A stretch of 64,000 nucleotides of DNA from assembly GCF_017874715.1 (NCBI RefSeq), contig NZ_JAGGLR010000021.1, positions 62,001 to 126,000 of the forward strand, read 5' to 3'. Below the pieces are notes generated by a model, which saw only the letters and a program-made list of their open reading frames with translations, was not told the origin of the DNA and did no database searches. Source of the stretch: Streptomyces iranensis. Its GTDB lineage: Bacteria > Actinomycetota > Actinomycetes > Streptomycetales > Streptomycetaceae. Positions 39,097-48,004 of the stretch are shown here, piece by piece. Each line of letters opens with the position of its first letter. The stretch's first letter is position 1. Both the position numbers and the translations under genes were made by a program.

Positions 39097-40821
39097 ATGA
39101 TCGCGAAGATCAGCAGCGGCAAGGACACCGCCGGCCTGATCAGGTACCTCTACGGCCCCGGCCGGGCCAACGAGCACACCGACCCGCACCTGGTCGCCTC
39201 CTGGGACGGCTTCGCCCCCGACCCCGGCCGCAGCAACGACTTCAACGCCACCAGGAAGCGCCTCGTTCAGGACCTCGACCTACGCCTCCACCAGGCCAAG
39301 CGCCTCGGCCGGGCCCCGAAGCAGCACGTATGGCACTGCTCCGTCCGTGCCTCCCCAGAGGACCGGCTCCTCAGTGACGACGAATGGGCCGCGGTCGCCC
39401 GCCGCATCGTGGCCGCCACCGGAATCGCCCCCGAAGGCGACCCGGACGGCTGCCGCTGGGTCGCCGTCCGCCACGCGGAGGACCACATCCACATCGCCGC
39501 CACGAAGGTCCGCGGCGACCTGCGCACCGCCCGCCACTGGAACGACTACCTCACCGCCGACAAAGAACTGGCTGCCGTCGAGAAGGACTACGGCCTCCAG
39601 CAGGTCATGCGTGGCGACCGCACCGCCGCGAAGCGCCCCACCCGTGCCGAGCAGGAGAAGGCCCACCGCACCGGCCACCAGCGGACCGCCCGCGAGCGCC
39701 TGCGCTCCACCGTCCGCACCGCGGTCTCGGTCGCCACCAGCCCCGATGAATTCCTGGACATCCTCACCCGCACCGACAGCGTGCACGTGGACATCCAGTA
39801 CTTCCCGTCCGGCGATATACGCGGCTACAAGGTCGCTCTCGACGGCGACACCAACGCCGCAGGCGAGCCCATCTGGCACTCCGGCTCCAAGCTCGCCCCC
39901 GACCTGTCCTTCCCCAAGATCCGCGAACGCCTCACTGACCTCGACCCCACGACAACCACCGCACCGGAAAACCACCGCCGTCCCAACCCCTGGCACCAAG
40001 CCACCGCAGCCGCCGAACGCATCCCCACCCGCCTCGCACAGGCCGACGACGCAGCCGCCCAGGCTCACATCGCCGCCTTCGGCGAAGCCCTCGACGCCCT
40101 GCCACTCCTCGCCCCCAAGGACCTCCGACCCCAGCTCCAGCAGGCCGCCATCACCTTCGAACGCGCCACCCGCTCCCGCATCCGCGCCCAACAGGACCAG
40201 GCCCGCGCCCTACGCGGCGCCATCCGCGCCCTACGCACCACTTCCGTGACGGGGGACGGGACCGGCCTTGCGATGTTCCTCGACATCGCCCTCCTGGTCG
40301 TCACCGCTGCCACCCACTGGCACCAGCTCCGCCAACACGACCAGCAGGCCACCGCCGCCCGCCAGGCCCTGATCCACCTGCGCACTGCTTACGAAGAGGC
40401 CGCTGCAGCGCCCCTGGCCGCCCTTGCTCAGCGCAAACCGCCTCAGCGGTTGGTCGAGCGGCTCGCCCGCCAGCTACACCGGGTCGTACCCGCGTACGCG
40501 GAGCAGGTCCTCAGCGATCCTGCGTGGGACGCTCTCGCCACCGCTCTCATAGATGCCGAGCACTCAGGTCACGTCCCCGAGCGCATCCTCCAGCAAGCCG
40601 CCAACGAGCGTGCACTCGACGATGCCCGTTCCTCGGCTCAAGTTCTGGTCTGGCGTGTCCACCGCCTCGCCGAACGGTCGGCACCCAGCGCTCGCGCCCT
40701 CGCGGCTCAAGCCCATAGCAGCATCCAAAAGGTGCCGTCAGGGCAACAGCTGCTGGAACAGGGCTCGGCATCGCCCCAGCTTCGCAGCCCAGCTGAGCCG
40801 ACGCGCATACGTCGCCGCTGA
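39097..40821 (+). CDS. mobA: MobA-type relaxase
   Basis: A 574-residue relaxase. The N-terminal domain starts MIAKISSGKDTAGLIRYLYG and has the HxxxHxH metal motif H126, H130, H132 (RHAEDHIHIAATKVRGDLRT). A long helical C-terminus follows with one hydrophobic segment (GLAMFLDIALLVVTAATHW, about residues 390-410). It nicks oriT and starts single-strand transfer. Together with MobC it makes this interval a mobilisable element needing a helper, in contrast to the double-strand FtsK/TraB transfer system of the element right of att C. Confidence 0.9.
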   Translation: MIAKISSGKDTAGLIRYLYGPGRANEHTDPHLVASWDGFAPDPGRSNDFNATRKRLVQDLDLRLHQAKRLGRAPKQHVWHCSVRASPEDRLLSDDEWAAVARRIVAATGIAPEGDPDGCRWVAVRHAEDHIHIAATKVRGDLRTARHWNDYLTADKELAAVEKDYGLQQVMRGDRTAAKRPTRAEQEKAHRTGHQRTARERLRSTVRTAVSVATSPDEFLDILTRTDSVHVDIQYFPSGDIRGYKVALDGDTNAAGEPIWHSGSKLAPDLSFPKIRERLTDLDPTTTTAPENHRRPNPWHQATAAAERIPTRLAQADDAAAQAHIAAFGEALDALPLLAPKDLRPQLQQAAITFERATRSRIRAQQDQARALRGAIRALRTTSVTGDGTGLAMFLDIALLVVTAATHWHQLRQHDQQATAARQALIHLRTAYEEAAAAPLAALAQRKPPQRLVERLARQLHRVVPAYAEQVLSDPAWDALATALIDAEHSGHVPERILQQAANERALDDARSSAQVLVWRVHRLAERSAPSARALAAQAHSSIQKVPSGQQLLEQGSASPQLRSPAEPTRIRRR

Positions 40822-40988
40822 TCGAAACCTCCAGGGCACGTTGCCCGGCGCACTCAGTACCTGACGCTGTCGGGGATCTTGGCTTCCGCTCTGTACGTGC
40901 ACTGCGCGTGGTGGGAAGTTGGAGGGCCTGCGGCGGTCGGGCTGGTCCTCGGCACCAGGTGTTCCACTCGCCCTAGGGAGGGTCGGCC

Positions 40989-41510
40989 GTGGCCTCCGAT
41001 CACGACATGCTGTGGCGTCGCTGCGCGCACCTGGGCCGCGTCCTGCTGCCTGTGGTGGACGAGGAGGCGTGGCGCCAGGCCCGACGTCACGAGCACCTGG
41101 GGACCTGGGGCATCAACATCGCAGAAGGCGAGCGGCTGATCGAGGTCTTCGCGGCCCTGGCCGCCCATGCCGTCGCGGTCGACACTTCCGCGTCTGCCGC
41201 AGAGCTTGACCTCCTGCCTCTGAGTGCAGTGGCTGACGCGGCGACCGGTAAATGCGACTTCGAGCTGCTCGCCGGGCTCCCGGACACCTTCGCCGACGGC
41301 CGCGACGAACTCGCCGTCAAGGTCTTCCGGCTGTACACCTACAGGGGCGGGCAGTACAGCCGCCGACTTTTCCAGCTGAGCACGGAACTGCGCGGTGCGC
41401 TGATCGTCCTCGCCGAACGCTCGCGAATGCCGTCCCCCAGGTGCGGGCAAGTCTTCTTCTGGGCGGCTGCAGCTGGCCTGTCCAGTGATCATGGAGATTT
41501 GACGAGCTGA
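40989..41510 (+). CDS. hypothetical protein downstream of the relaxase
   Basis: A 173-residue soluble protein with a good SD (GGGAGGG, 6 nt) before GTG 40989. No family recognised. Content: WRRCAHLGRVLLPVVDEEAW, GTWGINIAEGERLIEVFAAL AAH, and helical C-terminus. It is transcribed in the same direction as mobA, 167 bp downstream, and may be element-specific cargo. Confidence 0.6.
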   Translation: MASDHDMLWRRCAHLGRVLLPVVDEEAWRQARRHEHLGTWGINIAEGERLIEVFAALAAHAVAVDTSASAAELDLLPLSAVADAATGKCDFELLAGLPDTFADGRDELAVKVFRLYTYRGGQYSRRLFQLSTELRGALIVLAERSRMPSPRCGQVFFWAAAAGLSSDHGDLTS

Positions 41511-41767
41511 GGTCGCGCTCCCGGCCGGGTCCGGGGCAAGATGGGCATCACCTTGAGAGTGATCAAGTCAGCCTGCGGGGTGGGTGGCGCCGCGCAGGCC
41601 CGGTTTCCAGGATCCCCGACAGCGTCAGGCTCTCAACGCCGGGCCAACAGGGGGGCGAGTCAAGCGCCCGAGTCGGGCTCGATCGTTCCATCCCCTTTGC
41701 CCCTCGCACCGCCAGACGTGAGCCGTACCATCGGAATACGCGACCATGCCTGACCGAACCCGCTGGG

Positions 41768-42988
41768 GTGAACGTGAGCGACTGGGCCAGCCGTACGACG
41801 GGGGAGCGCATCAAGTACCTCCGCCGGACTGCGGAACTTACACAAACGCAGCTCGCCGACTTGGCCGGCATCTCTGTCGCCACTGTGCAGAAGGCCGAGC
41901 AGAACAAGGGCGAGCTGTCCATCGGCTACCTGCTCAAGCTCGCGGCGGGCCTGCGTACCGACGTAGCGGTCATCCTCGGTCAGCAGGCACCGCGCCACGA
42001 CATGGGCCTGGAGGCCCGCGCGGCACTGCGGCAGCTCGCCGACGCCGTCCACGAGAGCGCCCTCGGCGACTGGCAGGGCATCGGAGAACCAAGCACTCTG
42101 GACGATCTGACCCGTGCCCACGGGCTGGCCTACGAGGCGTACTGGCAAGGCGAGAACGGCCAGTTCAGCAACCTGACCTCGAAGATCCTCAAGGAAGGAC
42201 GCGCCCGCTACGAGCAGGTCTCCGGCTGGGAGCGGGAACAGCTCGGCCGCCTCCTCGCGAGCACCTATCAGGCCGCCGCGTCGAATGCGATCCTGCTCGG
42301 CCAGCGCGATCTCGCCTTCGCCGCGCTCACCTCCGCGCATCACCTCAGTGCCGAGGCGGGCGATCCAGTGCTGTCGGCGCTCCTGGACTCCACGCTCTCT
42401 TGGGCCTACCTCCGGGATGCGAAGGTCGAGCGGGCGATGATGGTTGCCGAGCGCGCCGCCTCCCGGATCGAACCACCGCTGAGCAAGGCGCCCGGCCCCG
42501 AGCTGCTGGCCTACGGGCGCTTGATGATCTCCGCAGCCGTCGCCGCCTCGCGCTTCGAGAAGGGCAGAGGCGAAGCGGCAGCGAACGAATACCTCTCACG
42601 GGCGCACGCGGCGGCCTACCGCGTCGGCCGCGACAAGTCGCTCTACGGCACCCACTTCGGCCCGACCGCGGCGAACACCGAAGCGGTGGGCATCCGGGTC
42701 GCGCTCGGGGACTACGGGCGTGCGTTGAAGCTCGAAAGGGAGACCCATCTCCCCAAGTCGATGCCGAAGCTGGCGCGCAACCGCTACAAGCTGGACGTCG
42801 CCCTCGCCCAGGTCGAAGCCAAGCTCTACGACAAGGCTGGTGACACCCTCATCGAGGTCGGGCTCGACGCGCCGGAGTGGGTCAAGCACCAGGCGCTCCC
42901 CGGGGTGATCGGTCGGCGGCTGGCGAAGGTTTCCGCGTCGAAGGTTCAGTCGATCAGCGAGATCATCGGCGTGCCCTTGATCGTTTAA
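41768..42988 (+). CDS. XRE regulator with TPR-like C-terminal domain
   Basis: A 406-residue protein: N-terminal Cro/C1 HTH (GERIKYLRRTAELTQTQLAD through SVATVQKAEQNKGELSIGYL, about 9-65), then about 300 residues of helical repeats (e.g. LGRLLASTYQAAASNAILLG, ALLDSTLSWAYLRDAKVERA). Length and architecture fit the XRE-TPR regulators common in Streptomyces, which often sense peptides or govern development and element genes. GTG 41768 or 41774 are the possible starts. A perfect palindrome follows the stop. Confidence 0.8.
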   Translation: MNVSDWASRTTGERIKYLRRTAELTQTQLADLAGISVATVQKAEQNKGELSIGYLLKLAAGLRTDVAVILGQQAPRHDMGLEARAALRQLADAVHESALGDWQGIGEPSTLDDLTRAHGLAYEAYWQGENGQFSNLTSKILKEGRARYEQVSGWEREQLGRLLASTYQAAASNAILLGQRDLAFAALTSAHHLSAEAGDPVLSALLDSTLSWAYLRDAKVERAMMVAERAASRIEPPLSKAPGPELLAYGRLMISAAVAASRFEKGRGEAAANEYLSRAHAAAYRVGRDKSLYGTHFGPTAANTEAVGIRVALGDYGRALKLERETHLPKSMPKLARNRYKLDVALAQVEAKLYDKAGDTLIEVGLDAPEWVKHQALPGVIGRRLAKVSASKVQSISEIIGVPLIV

Positions 42989-43008
42989 CTCGTACGCTGC
43001 GTACGAGT
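42988..43008. promoter_or_regulatory. Perfect 10-bp-arm palindrome after the XRE-TPR gene
   Basis: ACTCGTACGC (42988-42997) and GCGTACGAGT (42999-43008) around a single T, with a further half site GTCGTACGC at 43032. It starts on the last base of the XRE stop and precedes the resolvase-fold gene, so it may be an operator of that gene or a terminator. Confidence 0.65.
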
Positions 43009-43074
43009 CACTCCCATACGACCTTGGAGAGTCGTACGCTCCGTCCGTTCACCCCGCGTAAGCGCGCCGACACG

Positions 43075-43563
43075 ATGTGGCGCATGGTTGGAAACGCGCA
43101 CAAGACGGCGCCTGTTGCCCGGTCACCTCGCCTCACGCCACAACAACGATGGCGAAGGCGTGAATTGACCGACGCGACCGTTGGGGTCGAGCGCTTCAAG
43201 GTCATCGTCTACGTGTGCACCGCCGCGAACGCGGATCCCTCTTTGCCTCATCAGGAGTGCATCGAGCACGCCGAGATGTACGGCTGGGACGTCGCGGCCA
43301 CCATCGCTGATGACACCGGCCTCTCCGCCCCGCAAGAGCGCACCGGTCTGGCCGAGGCCATCGAGCGCATCAAAGCCAAGGAAGCGGGCGCGATCCTCAC
43401 CGCGTACCGCTCCATGATTTCGCCGCGCCAGGACGAGTACGACCAGATCGCGGCCGAGGTCGAGGAGGCCGGCGGCTTTCTGGCGGTACGAGACCGCGAG
43501 CGTCAGATCGCGGTTCCGATGGGGCGTTCGCCCGAGCGGGAAAGCCGCTCCCCCAAGGCTTGA
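43075..43563 (+). CDS. degenerate resolvase-fold protein
   Basis: A 162-residue protein. KVIVYVCTAANADPSLPHQE CIEHAEMYGWDV and TGLAEAIERIKAKEAGAIL follow the serine-recombinase N-terminal fold, but the catalytic Ser of the usual Y(S/C)R(V/Y)S motif and the conserved SRLGR arginines are absent, and there is no C-terminal DNA-binding domain. It is probably a non-catalytic relative. The start ATG 43075 lacks an SD, so a leaderless transcript or a later ATG (43084) is possible. Confidence 0.55.
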   Translation: MWRMVGNAHKTAPVARSPRLTPQQRWRRRELTDATVGVERFKVIVYVCTAANADPSLPHQECIEHAEMYGWDVAATIADDTGLSAPQERTGLAEAIERIKAKEAGAILTAYRSMISPRQDEYDQIAAEVEEAGGFLAVRDRERQIAVPMGRSPERESRSPKA

Positions 43564-43786
43564 GCAAGCTCCAACCATGAGCGGTGAGGGCCGCCTTCTC
43601 GTCCCTCGATGCCAGCTTCTCCTTCCCCCGGACCTCGTGGAGGACGGTGTGATCACTCTCGCTTCGCCGAGCGCAACCGCTCCCCGGGAGTCGCGCGGGA
43701 AGTTACCGGGCGCGTTCAACGACGGCATACCCCCTGCTCACCCGCAGCAGGGGAGGACTCCGCAAACGGACGCTCCGGAGAGACGC

Positions 43787-44503
43787 ATGGACCTGCCCGA
43801 CCGCGTCGTCGTGTCCTGCACCCGCACTCCTGAGCGGGTCGCCCAGCTCCGGCGCATCAGCGCGGCACACCTGCGCCTGTGGGGAGTCAGCGACTGCATC
43901 GAGACAGCAACGCTGCTCATCAGCGAACTCGTCACCAACGCCATCCGATACGGAGAGAGGGACGACATCAGCTTCTCCCTTTACCACCTCAAGGGAGAGG
44001 TACGGGTCGACGTGGACGACGGAACCCCCGGCCGCCCCAGGGTGAAGCGGCCCGCCTTCGACAAGGAGACCGGACGCGGGATGCTCATCGTCGACACCCT
44101 CGCCGACGAATGGGGTACCAGCGACGACGGCAGCCGGACCTGGGCCACCATGACCGTCCCGACACCGATGAGGACCACCCCCGGCTTCTGGTGTGAATGG
44201 CGCGGGGCCGACGGAGAACGCCTGGCCGCATGCGCATCCGCCGGGCCGACATCGGCGATCAACTGGGCCCGCACACAAATGCGGGTCATCGCTTCCACCA
44301 TCGGAGAACCCCTGCTCGCGGATCTCTGGGACTGGCTGTCCGATGGGTGGCGGGACGCCGCCGCAGCACTCGAACGCGGCGAGGACTTCACGCTCCCTCT
44401 CGTCGCCGGCCCTCACGCGTTCGTCTGGCACGCACGCCCCGTGCGCTTCCTCCCCATGGCTGCCCTGGAGGGAGGTGAACCGGCGTGCTCCGCTACCGGG
44501 TAG
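43787..44503 (+). CDS. RsbW-like ATP-binding protein with fused C-terminal domain
   Basis: A 238-residue protein. Residues 5-130 are an RsbW/SpoIIAB-type HATPase (N box ELVTNAIRYG, G1 VDVDDGTPGRP, G2 TGRGMLIVDTLADEWG). Residues 135-235 form a second domain (PGFWCEWRGADGERLA ... LLADLWDWLSDGWRDAAAAL ... FLPMAAL) that appears as a separate gene product at 60536 in the other element. ATG 43787 has GGAG 6 nt upstream. Proteins of this kind may bind sigma factors or act as stand-alone kinases; the substrate is unknown. Confidence 0.82.
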   Translation: MDLPDRVVVSCTRTPERVAQLRRISAAHLRLWGVSDCIETATLLISELVTNAIRYGERDDISFSLYHLKGEVRVDVDDGTPGRPRVKRPAFDKETGRGMLIVDTLADEWGTSDDGSRTWATMTVPTPMRTTPGFWCEWRGADGERLAACASAGPTSAINWARTQMRVIASTIGEPLLADLWDWLSDGWRDAAAALERGEDFTLPLVAGPHAFVWHARPVRFLPMAALEGGEPACSATG

Positions 44504-44994
44504 AGATCGCCGGGGAAGGGCCGGTGGACGGCCAAGTCGTGCGTGTCGTTCTGGGTCATCATGACGCCCGAAACCCCCGACTCGCCCTGCGATGCCTCCG
44601 TGGACACGCGCTCCACATCGCGGAGGGGCTGGACCCCAACCCCGAGGCGTCCTGGCTCGGCAGCGTCCGCATGCAACGGGTGGGCGACGACCTGCCTGAT
44701 GTGCCGGCGTTCTTCCGCACCTGGTGCAACGACGAGGGGCAGCAAGAAACCGCCATGGCCCAGCTCGCGGCAGGTAGGCCCTTCCGGCTATCTGCTGCCG
44801 ATCACACCGGTCACTACTCCCTGACCGTCTGGCCCGTACACCTCCCACCCCCGCACGAGAACACGCTCGGTGCCACGGCAACGAACCCCATATGCCCCCG
44901 CTCCGGCCACCGACGCCGCAGGAAGCCTCGCCATGCGGCGAGGAAGGCACGTTGGTGGCCGGGGCGGGTCTCGGGTCCCGTCTCCGCTGTCTGA
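44485..44994 (+). CDS. hypothetical protein overlapping the ATPase gene
   Basis: A 169-residue protein with an excellent SD (GGAGGGAGG) before GTG 44485, inside the end of the ATPase gene (19-nt overlap), so the two are coupled. No family recognised. The N-terminal 115 residues look folded (RYRVEIAGEGPVDGQVVRVV, PDVPAFFRTWCNDEGQQETA); the last 40 are Arg-rich and disordered. Confidence 0.6.
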   Translation: MLRYRVEIAGEGPVDGQVVRVVLGHHDARNPRLALRCLRGHALHIAEGLDPNPEASWLGSVRMQRVGDDLPDVPAFFRTWCNDEGQQETAMAQLAAGRPFRLSAADHTGHYSLTVWPVHLPPPHENTLGATATNPICPRSGHRRRRKPRHAARKARWWPGRVSGPVSAV

Positions 44995-45206
44995 ACTGGA
45001 GGCTCCCCCGACCTCGCAAGGGCAGGTCAACAGCACGAGGCGGGACCCGCACCAAACCACCACGAGGGAGAGGCGCGTTGGCAGCACCCCTGGTTGACGG
45101 CGACGAGGTGTCCGACCTGATCGCGCGCCATCGTCACCCCAGCCAGCGCCAGCGAGGACCTACCCGATGACCAGTGCGTCCGCGCACCCAACGAAATGAG
45201 GGACAG

Positions 45207-46178
45207 ATGAGCGTTACCGCGCCACCGGCGCGAAGTAGCAGCACCACAAGTCCACTTCGAAGTCGTCCGGCCGTCCGTCGTTTTCTGGAGTGTCCGGCAC
45301 TCACCCCCGCCGACCTTTCCATGGTGCTGCTCGTCACCGAGAAGCAGGCCGACCGGCCCATGCCGACTCTCACGGTTCCGGAAATCCCCGCAGCGATGCG
45401 CGAGGCCCGATTACACGGCATCCGATCGGTCAAGATCTTCGCCGAGTCCGCCCGACGGGACGCCACAGGCGAGATCTCGCTCGTACCCGACGCACTCATG
45501 GCCCGGGCCGTCCGCGCCGCGAAGGACGCTGAACCGGACCTCGCGGTCATGACGGAGACGTGCCTGTGCTCGTACACCGACTCCGGGCTCTGCTACGTCA
45601 CCGACGTACGGGGCCGCCCGGACATCCCCGCCACGGTCGATGTCACCGCCCGGCAGGCCGTCGCACACGCGGTTGCGGGGGCCGACATCGTGGGCCCGGC
45701 CTCCATGGTGCTCGGCACCACGCAAGGCGCCCGCACCGCGCTGAACGACCAGGGCTACGGCAGCGTCTCCGTCATGCCCCACGTGATCTTCTGGAGCAGC
45801 CTCTACGAGGGCTTTCGCCGCACCATGGGCGCCACACCCAAGGCAGGCGTCGACCGCGAGTTCCAGATCAACCCCGGCAAGCCCGAGCAGTTCATCGACG
45901 CCGCACTCCAGCTCGTCCAAGACGGTGCCGACATGCTCCTGCTGGAGCCCGCCATGTTCACCGCCGACGTGCTCACCCACCTCAAGCAGCACACCCGAGC
46001 GCCGCTCTTCCCGTTCTCGGTCTCCGGCGAGTACACCGCGCTCACGTCCCTCGACGCCAAGACCGGCCGACGAGACGTCCGCAGGCTCATCGAACTCTTC
46101 ACGATGTTGAAGCGCGCCGGAGCCGACGCCAGCGTCACGTACGCGGCCCTGGACATCGCCCGGCAGCTCAGCGGCTAA
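45207..46178 (+). CDS. HemB (porphobilinogen synthase) homologue without catalytic lysines
   Basis: A 323-residue class I-aldolase-fold protein aligned along its length with 5-aminolevulinate dehydratase. The zinc Cys triad is kept (TCLCSYTDSGLC: C119, C121, C129). However, the region of the first Schiff-base Lys (usual MSYSxKF) reads MPHVIFW (190-196) with no Lys, the second Lys (usual MVKPA) is Glu247 (LLLEPA), and the PS..MDG aspartate is also changed (GPASMVLG). The SGEY motif is kept. By the known mechanism it cannot be a porphobilinogen synthase, so another reaction or a regulatory role is inferred. ATG 45207 follows GAGGG. It converges on a hemC gene. Confidence 0.82.
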   Translation: MSVTAPPARSSSTTSPLRSRPAVRRFLECPALTPADLSMVLLVTEKQADRPMPTLTVPEIPAAMREARLHGIRSVKIFAESARRDATGEISLVPDALMARAVRAAKDAEPDLAVMTETCLCSYTDSGLCYVTDVRGRPDIPATVDVTARQAVAHAVAGADIVGPASMVLGTTQGARTALNDQGYGSVSVMPHVIFWSSLYEGFRRTMGATPKAGVDREFQINPGKPEQFIDAALQLVQDGADMLLLEPAMFTADVLTHLKQHTRAPLFPFSVSGEYTALTSLDAKTGRRDVRRLIELFTMLKRAGADASVTYAALDIARQLSG

Positions 46179-47110
46179 ACCGCAGCCTCGGCCCGTATCT
46201 CGCCAAGAATAGAACGCGCGCCCTGGCCGATCAGCTCTCCGGCCAGGGCCTCCCCGAGCTTTTCCGGCTCGCTGAGCGGCCCGGAAAGCGAGCCGGAAAT
46301 CTGATGGGTCCCGTCAAGCGACGTCACCTGCGCATAAAGCGAAAGCGATCCGTGCGAGCGGACCTCGGCATACGCACCCACGGGCACGCTGCATCCGCCA
46401 TGCAATTCGGCAAGTAGCGCGCGCTCTGCCCGCACTTGGGCGTCCACCGCGAGATCACCCGAGGTGGAAAGGATCTCCCGAATCGCTGTGTTTTCCTCGC
46501 GTACCTGAACCCCCAGAGCCCCTTGCCCGGGCGACGGCGGAAACAGATCGATCGGCAGAATCTCGCCGATAGCGCCATCCAACCCGAGACGCCGAAGCCC
46601 CGCGACCGCCAGAACCACGGCGTCAAGCCCCATGGTCTCGATCTTCTTCAACCGTGGCGGGACATTACCCCGAATCGGCACGACCTCAATATCAGGTCGC
46701 ACCGCCAGCAGCTGGGCGATGCGCCGCGGAGCCCCCGTCCCCACCCGCGCCCCCTTGGGAAGCCCGTCCAGCGTGGCCCCACACAGGGCATCCCGCGCAT
46801 CCTCCCGGCCCGGCGGGGGAACCAGAATGAGTCCCGGCGGATTCGCCGTAGGAAGATCCTTCAGGGAATGGATGACCACATCCACGTCTCCACGAGCCAA
46901 CGCGGCTTCCTGCTCGCTACTGAACGCACTGCCACCGCTCACAGCCGAGACGTCCGAAAGCAGCGACTTCCTGTCCCTGTCACCCCCTTCGAGAATCACT
47001 CGATGAGTAAAGGCGACCTCAGGGAATCGCTCACGCAAGGGAGCAAGGTATTCGCGCACCTGAACCTTGGCAAGGTTACTTGCACGCGAGCCTACGAAGT
47101 ACGTGTCCAC
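46175..47110 (-). CDS. hemC: HemC (hydroxymethylbilane synthase) homologue
   Basis: A 311-residue porphobilinogen deaminase with its catalytic set complete: GSRASNLAKVQ (Arg), VIHSLKDLP with the catalytic Asp (about 85), GTGAPRRIAQ, IRGNVPPRLKK, and the dipyrromethane-cofactor Cys in LHGGCSVPVGAY (about 240). It polymerises four porphobilinogens to hydroxymethylbilane. GTG 47110, 9 nt after GGGAG, is preferred over TTG 47119. It overlaps the HemB-like gene end-to-end by 4 nt. Base composition is visibly lower in GC than its neighbours, suggesting a separate origin. It is a cargo paralogue; the housekeeping hemC should lie elsewhere. Confidence 0.9.
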   Translation of the reverse strand: MDTYFVGSRASNLAKVQVREYLAPLRERFPEVAFTHRVILEGGDRDRKSLLSDVSAVSGGSAFSSEQEAALARGDVDVVIHSLKDLPTANPPGLILVPPPGREDARDALCGATLDGLPKGARVGTGAPRRIAQLLAVRPDIEVVPIRGNVPPRLKKIETMGLDAVVLAVAGLRRLGLDGAIGEILPIDLFPPSPGQGALGVQVREENTAIREILSTSGDLAVDAQVRAERALLAELHGGCSVPVGAYAEVRSHGSLSLYAQVTSLDGTHQISGSLSGPLSEPEKLGEALAGELIGQGARSILGEIRAEAAV

Positions 47111-47493
47111 GGCAATCAACTCCCGACAGGTGATGGGCCGTCAAGTCATCGTACTCGCCAGGGCAATGCCATTATGCCGACCCATTGTCGGGATAATCGA
47201 CGTTGACTTCTTTCCCGAAATGTTAGGGCACGCTGGAGCTGGGCCTACTCGCCCAAGATCAGTCACGCGAGCTAACTACCACCCGGGCCCTCCAGCCACA
47301 GGCCGGAAGCCGCATGAGAACACGGCTGGATCAGGCCCACGCACAGCCAACCGAAGCTGACGCGCGCGACGCCGCTGGGTAGCGGACGCCGACCGCTGCC
47401 CCCGGTTCCCACCCTCCTGGACGTTTTCGCCGCCTCGTCGCTCTAACAGTTCGACAGCAAGGACACTGGCGGAGAGGCACGGAGTTGAGCGGG
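47111..47493. other. 383-bp promoter region of hemC
   Basis: The stretch 47140-47240 is AT-richer than the surroundings, with a TTGACT at 47201 and a CATAAT-like sequence near 47172 on the minus strand that could serve hemC. CCGAC-CCATT-GTCGG is a small inverted repeat at 47178-47192. No gene seen. Confidence 0.35.
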
Positions 47494-47760
47494 ATGTGGC
47501 TGTCGCTGGCCATCGTGGTGGCCGGCGCGACGGGAACCATGACGGCGGCGCTGGCGTACAAGGTCCGCGAGCGGGCTCGTCTTCGGATGATGACGGAGTC
47601 GGCACGCGCGCTGGCGCGGGGCGGGACGGTGCGCTACCGATCGGTGGACCAGCGCATGAAGGCAACGGCAGAGTGGGAGTTGACCGTTCCCCGACCTGAG
47701 GCCGATCCCTCACGCGGTGGGACTGGCAGGGGGGAGGACCGTGGTGAGTCCGGCCGGTGA
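47494..47760 (+). CDS. small membrane-anchored protein
   Basis: An 88-residue protein with one N-terminal membrane helix (MWLSLAIVVAGATGTMTAAL) and a charged cytosolic tail. ATG 47494 has GGAG 9 nt upstream. The gene overlaps the truncated sigma-like gene at 47744 by 17 nt, so the two form an operon. It could be an anti-sigma-like anchor, but nothing specific supports this. Confidence 0.6.
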   Translation: MWLSLAIVVAGATGTMTAALAYKVRERARLRMMTESARALARGGTVRYRSVDQRMKATAEWELTVPRPEADPSRGGTGRGEDRGESGR

Positions 47761-48004
47761 CGAATGGGAAACGCTGTACCGCAAGTACGGACGGAAGGTG
47801 CTACACGTCGCGACACTCGCCGCCGGCGGGTCGGCGCATGACGGATGGGACGGCGTGCAGCACGCGTTCTCCAAGGCATGGCTCCATCTCACCGATCCGT
47901 CAAAGCCGCCCGTGGACAACTGGGCGGGCTGGCTGCGCAAATCGGCCGTCCGCCATGACTTCCGCAGGTCACGGCCGCAGGGCCAGCCAAGTGGGCCGGG
48001 GATT
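47744..48004 (+). pseudogene. sigma-70-like gene truncated at att B
   Basis: GTG after GGGGAGGACC. The frame gives EWETLYRKYGRKVLHVATLA, DGWDGVQHAFSKAWLHL and WAGWLRKSAVRHDFRRSR, the helical region 2 of ECF-type sigma factors. After about 87 codons it runs directly into att copy B and continues as tRNA-derived sequence to a stop at 48151; the sigma region 4 is missing. The gene was cut by the recombination that created the att junction. Confidence 0.7.

Noticed and set aside
41541-41753. Plus-strand frame before the XRE-TPR gene
   Set aside because: No SD, no family content, and its translation is low-complexity; it is probably promoter DNA of the XRE-TPR gene.
44892-45170. Small frames between the hypothetical protein at 44485 and the HemB-like gene
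   Set aside because: Pro/Arg-rich with no SD; a 10-codon frame at 45167 ending just before the HemB-like SD is too short to call.
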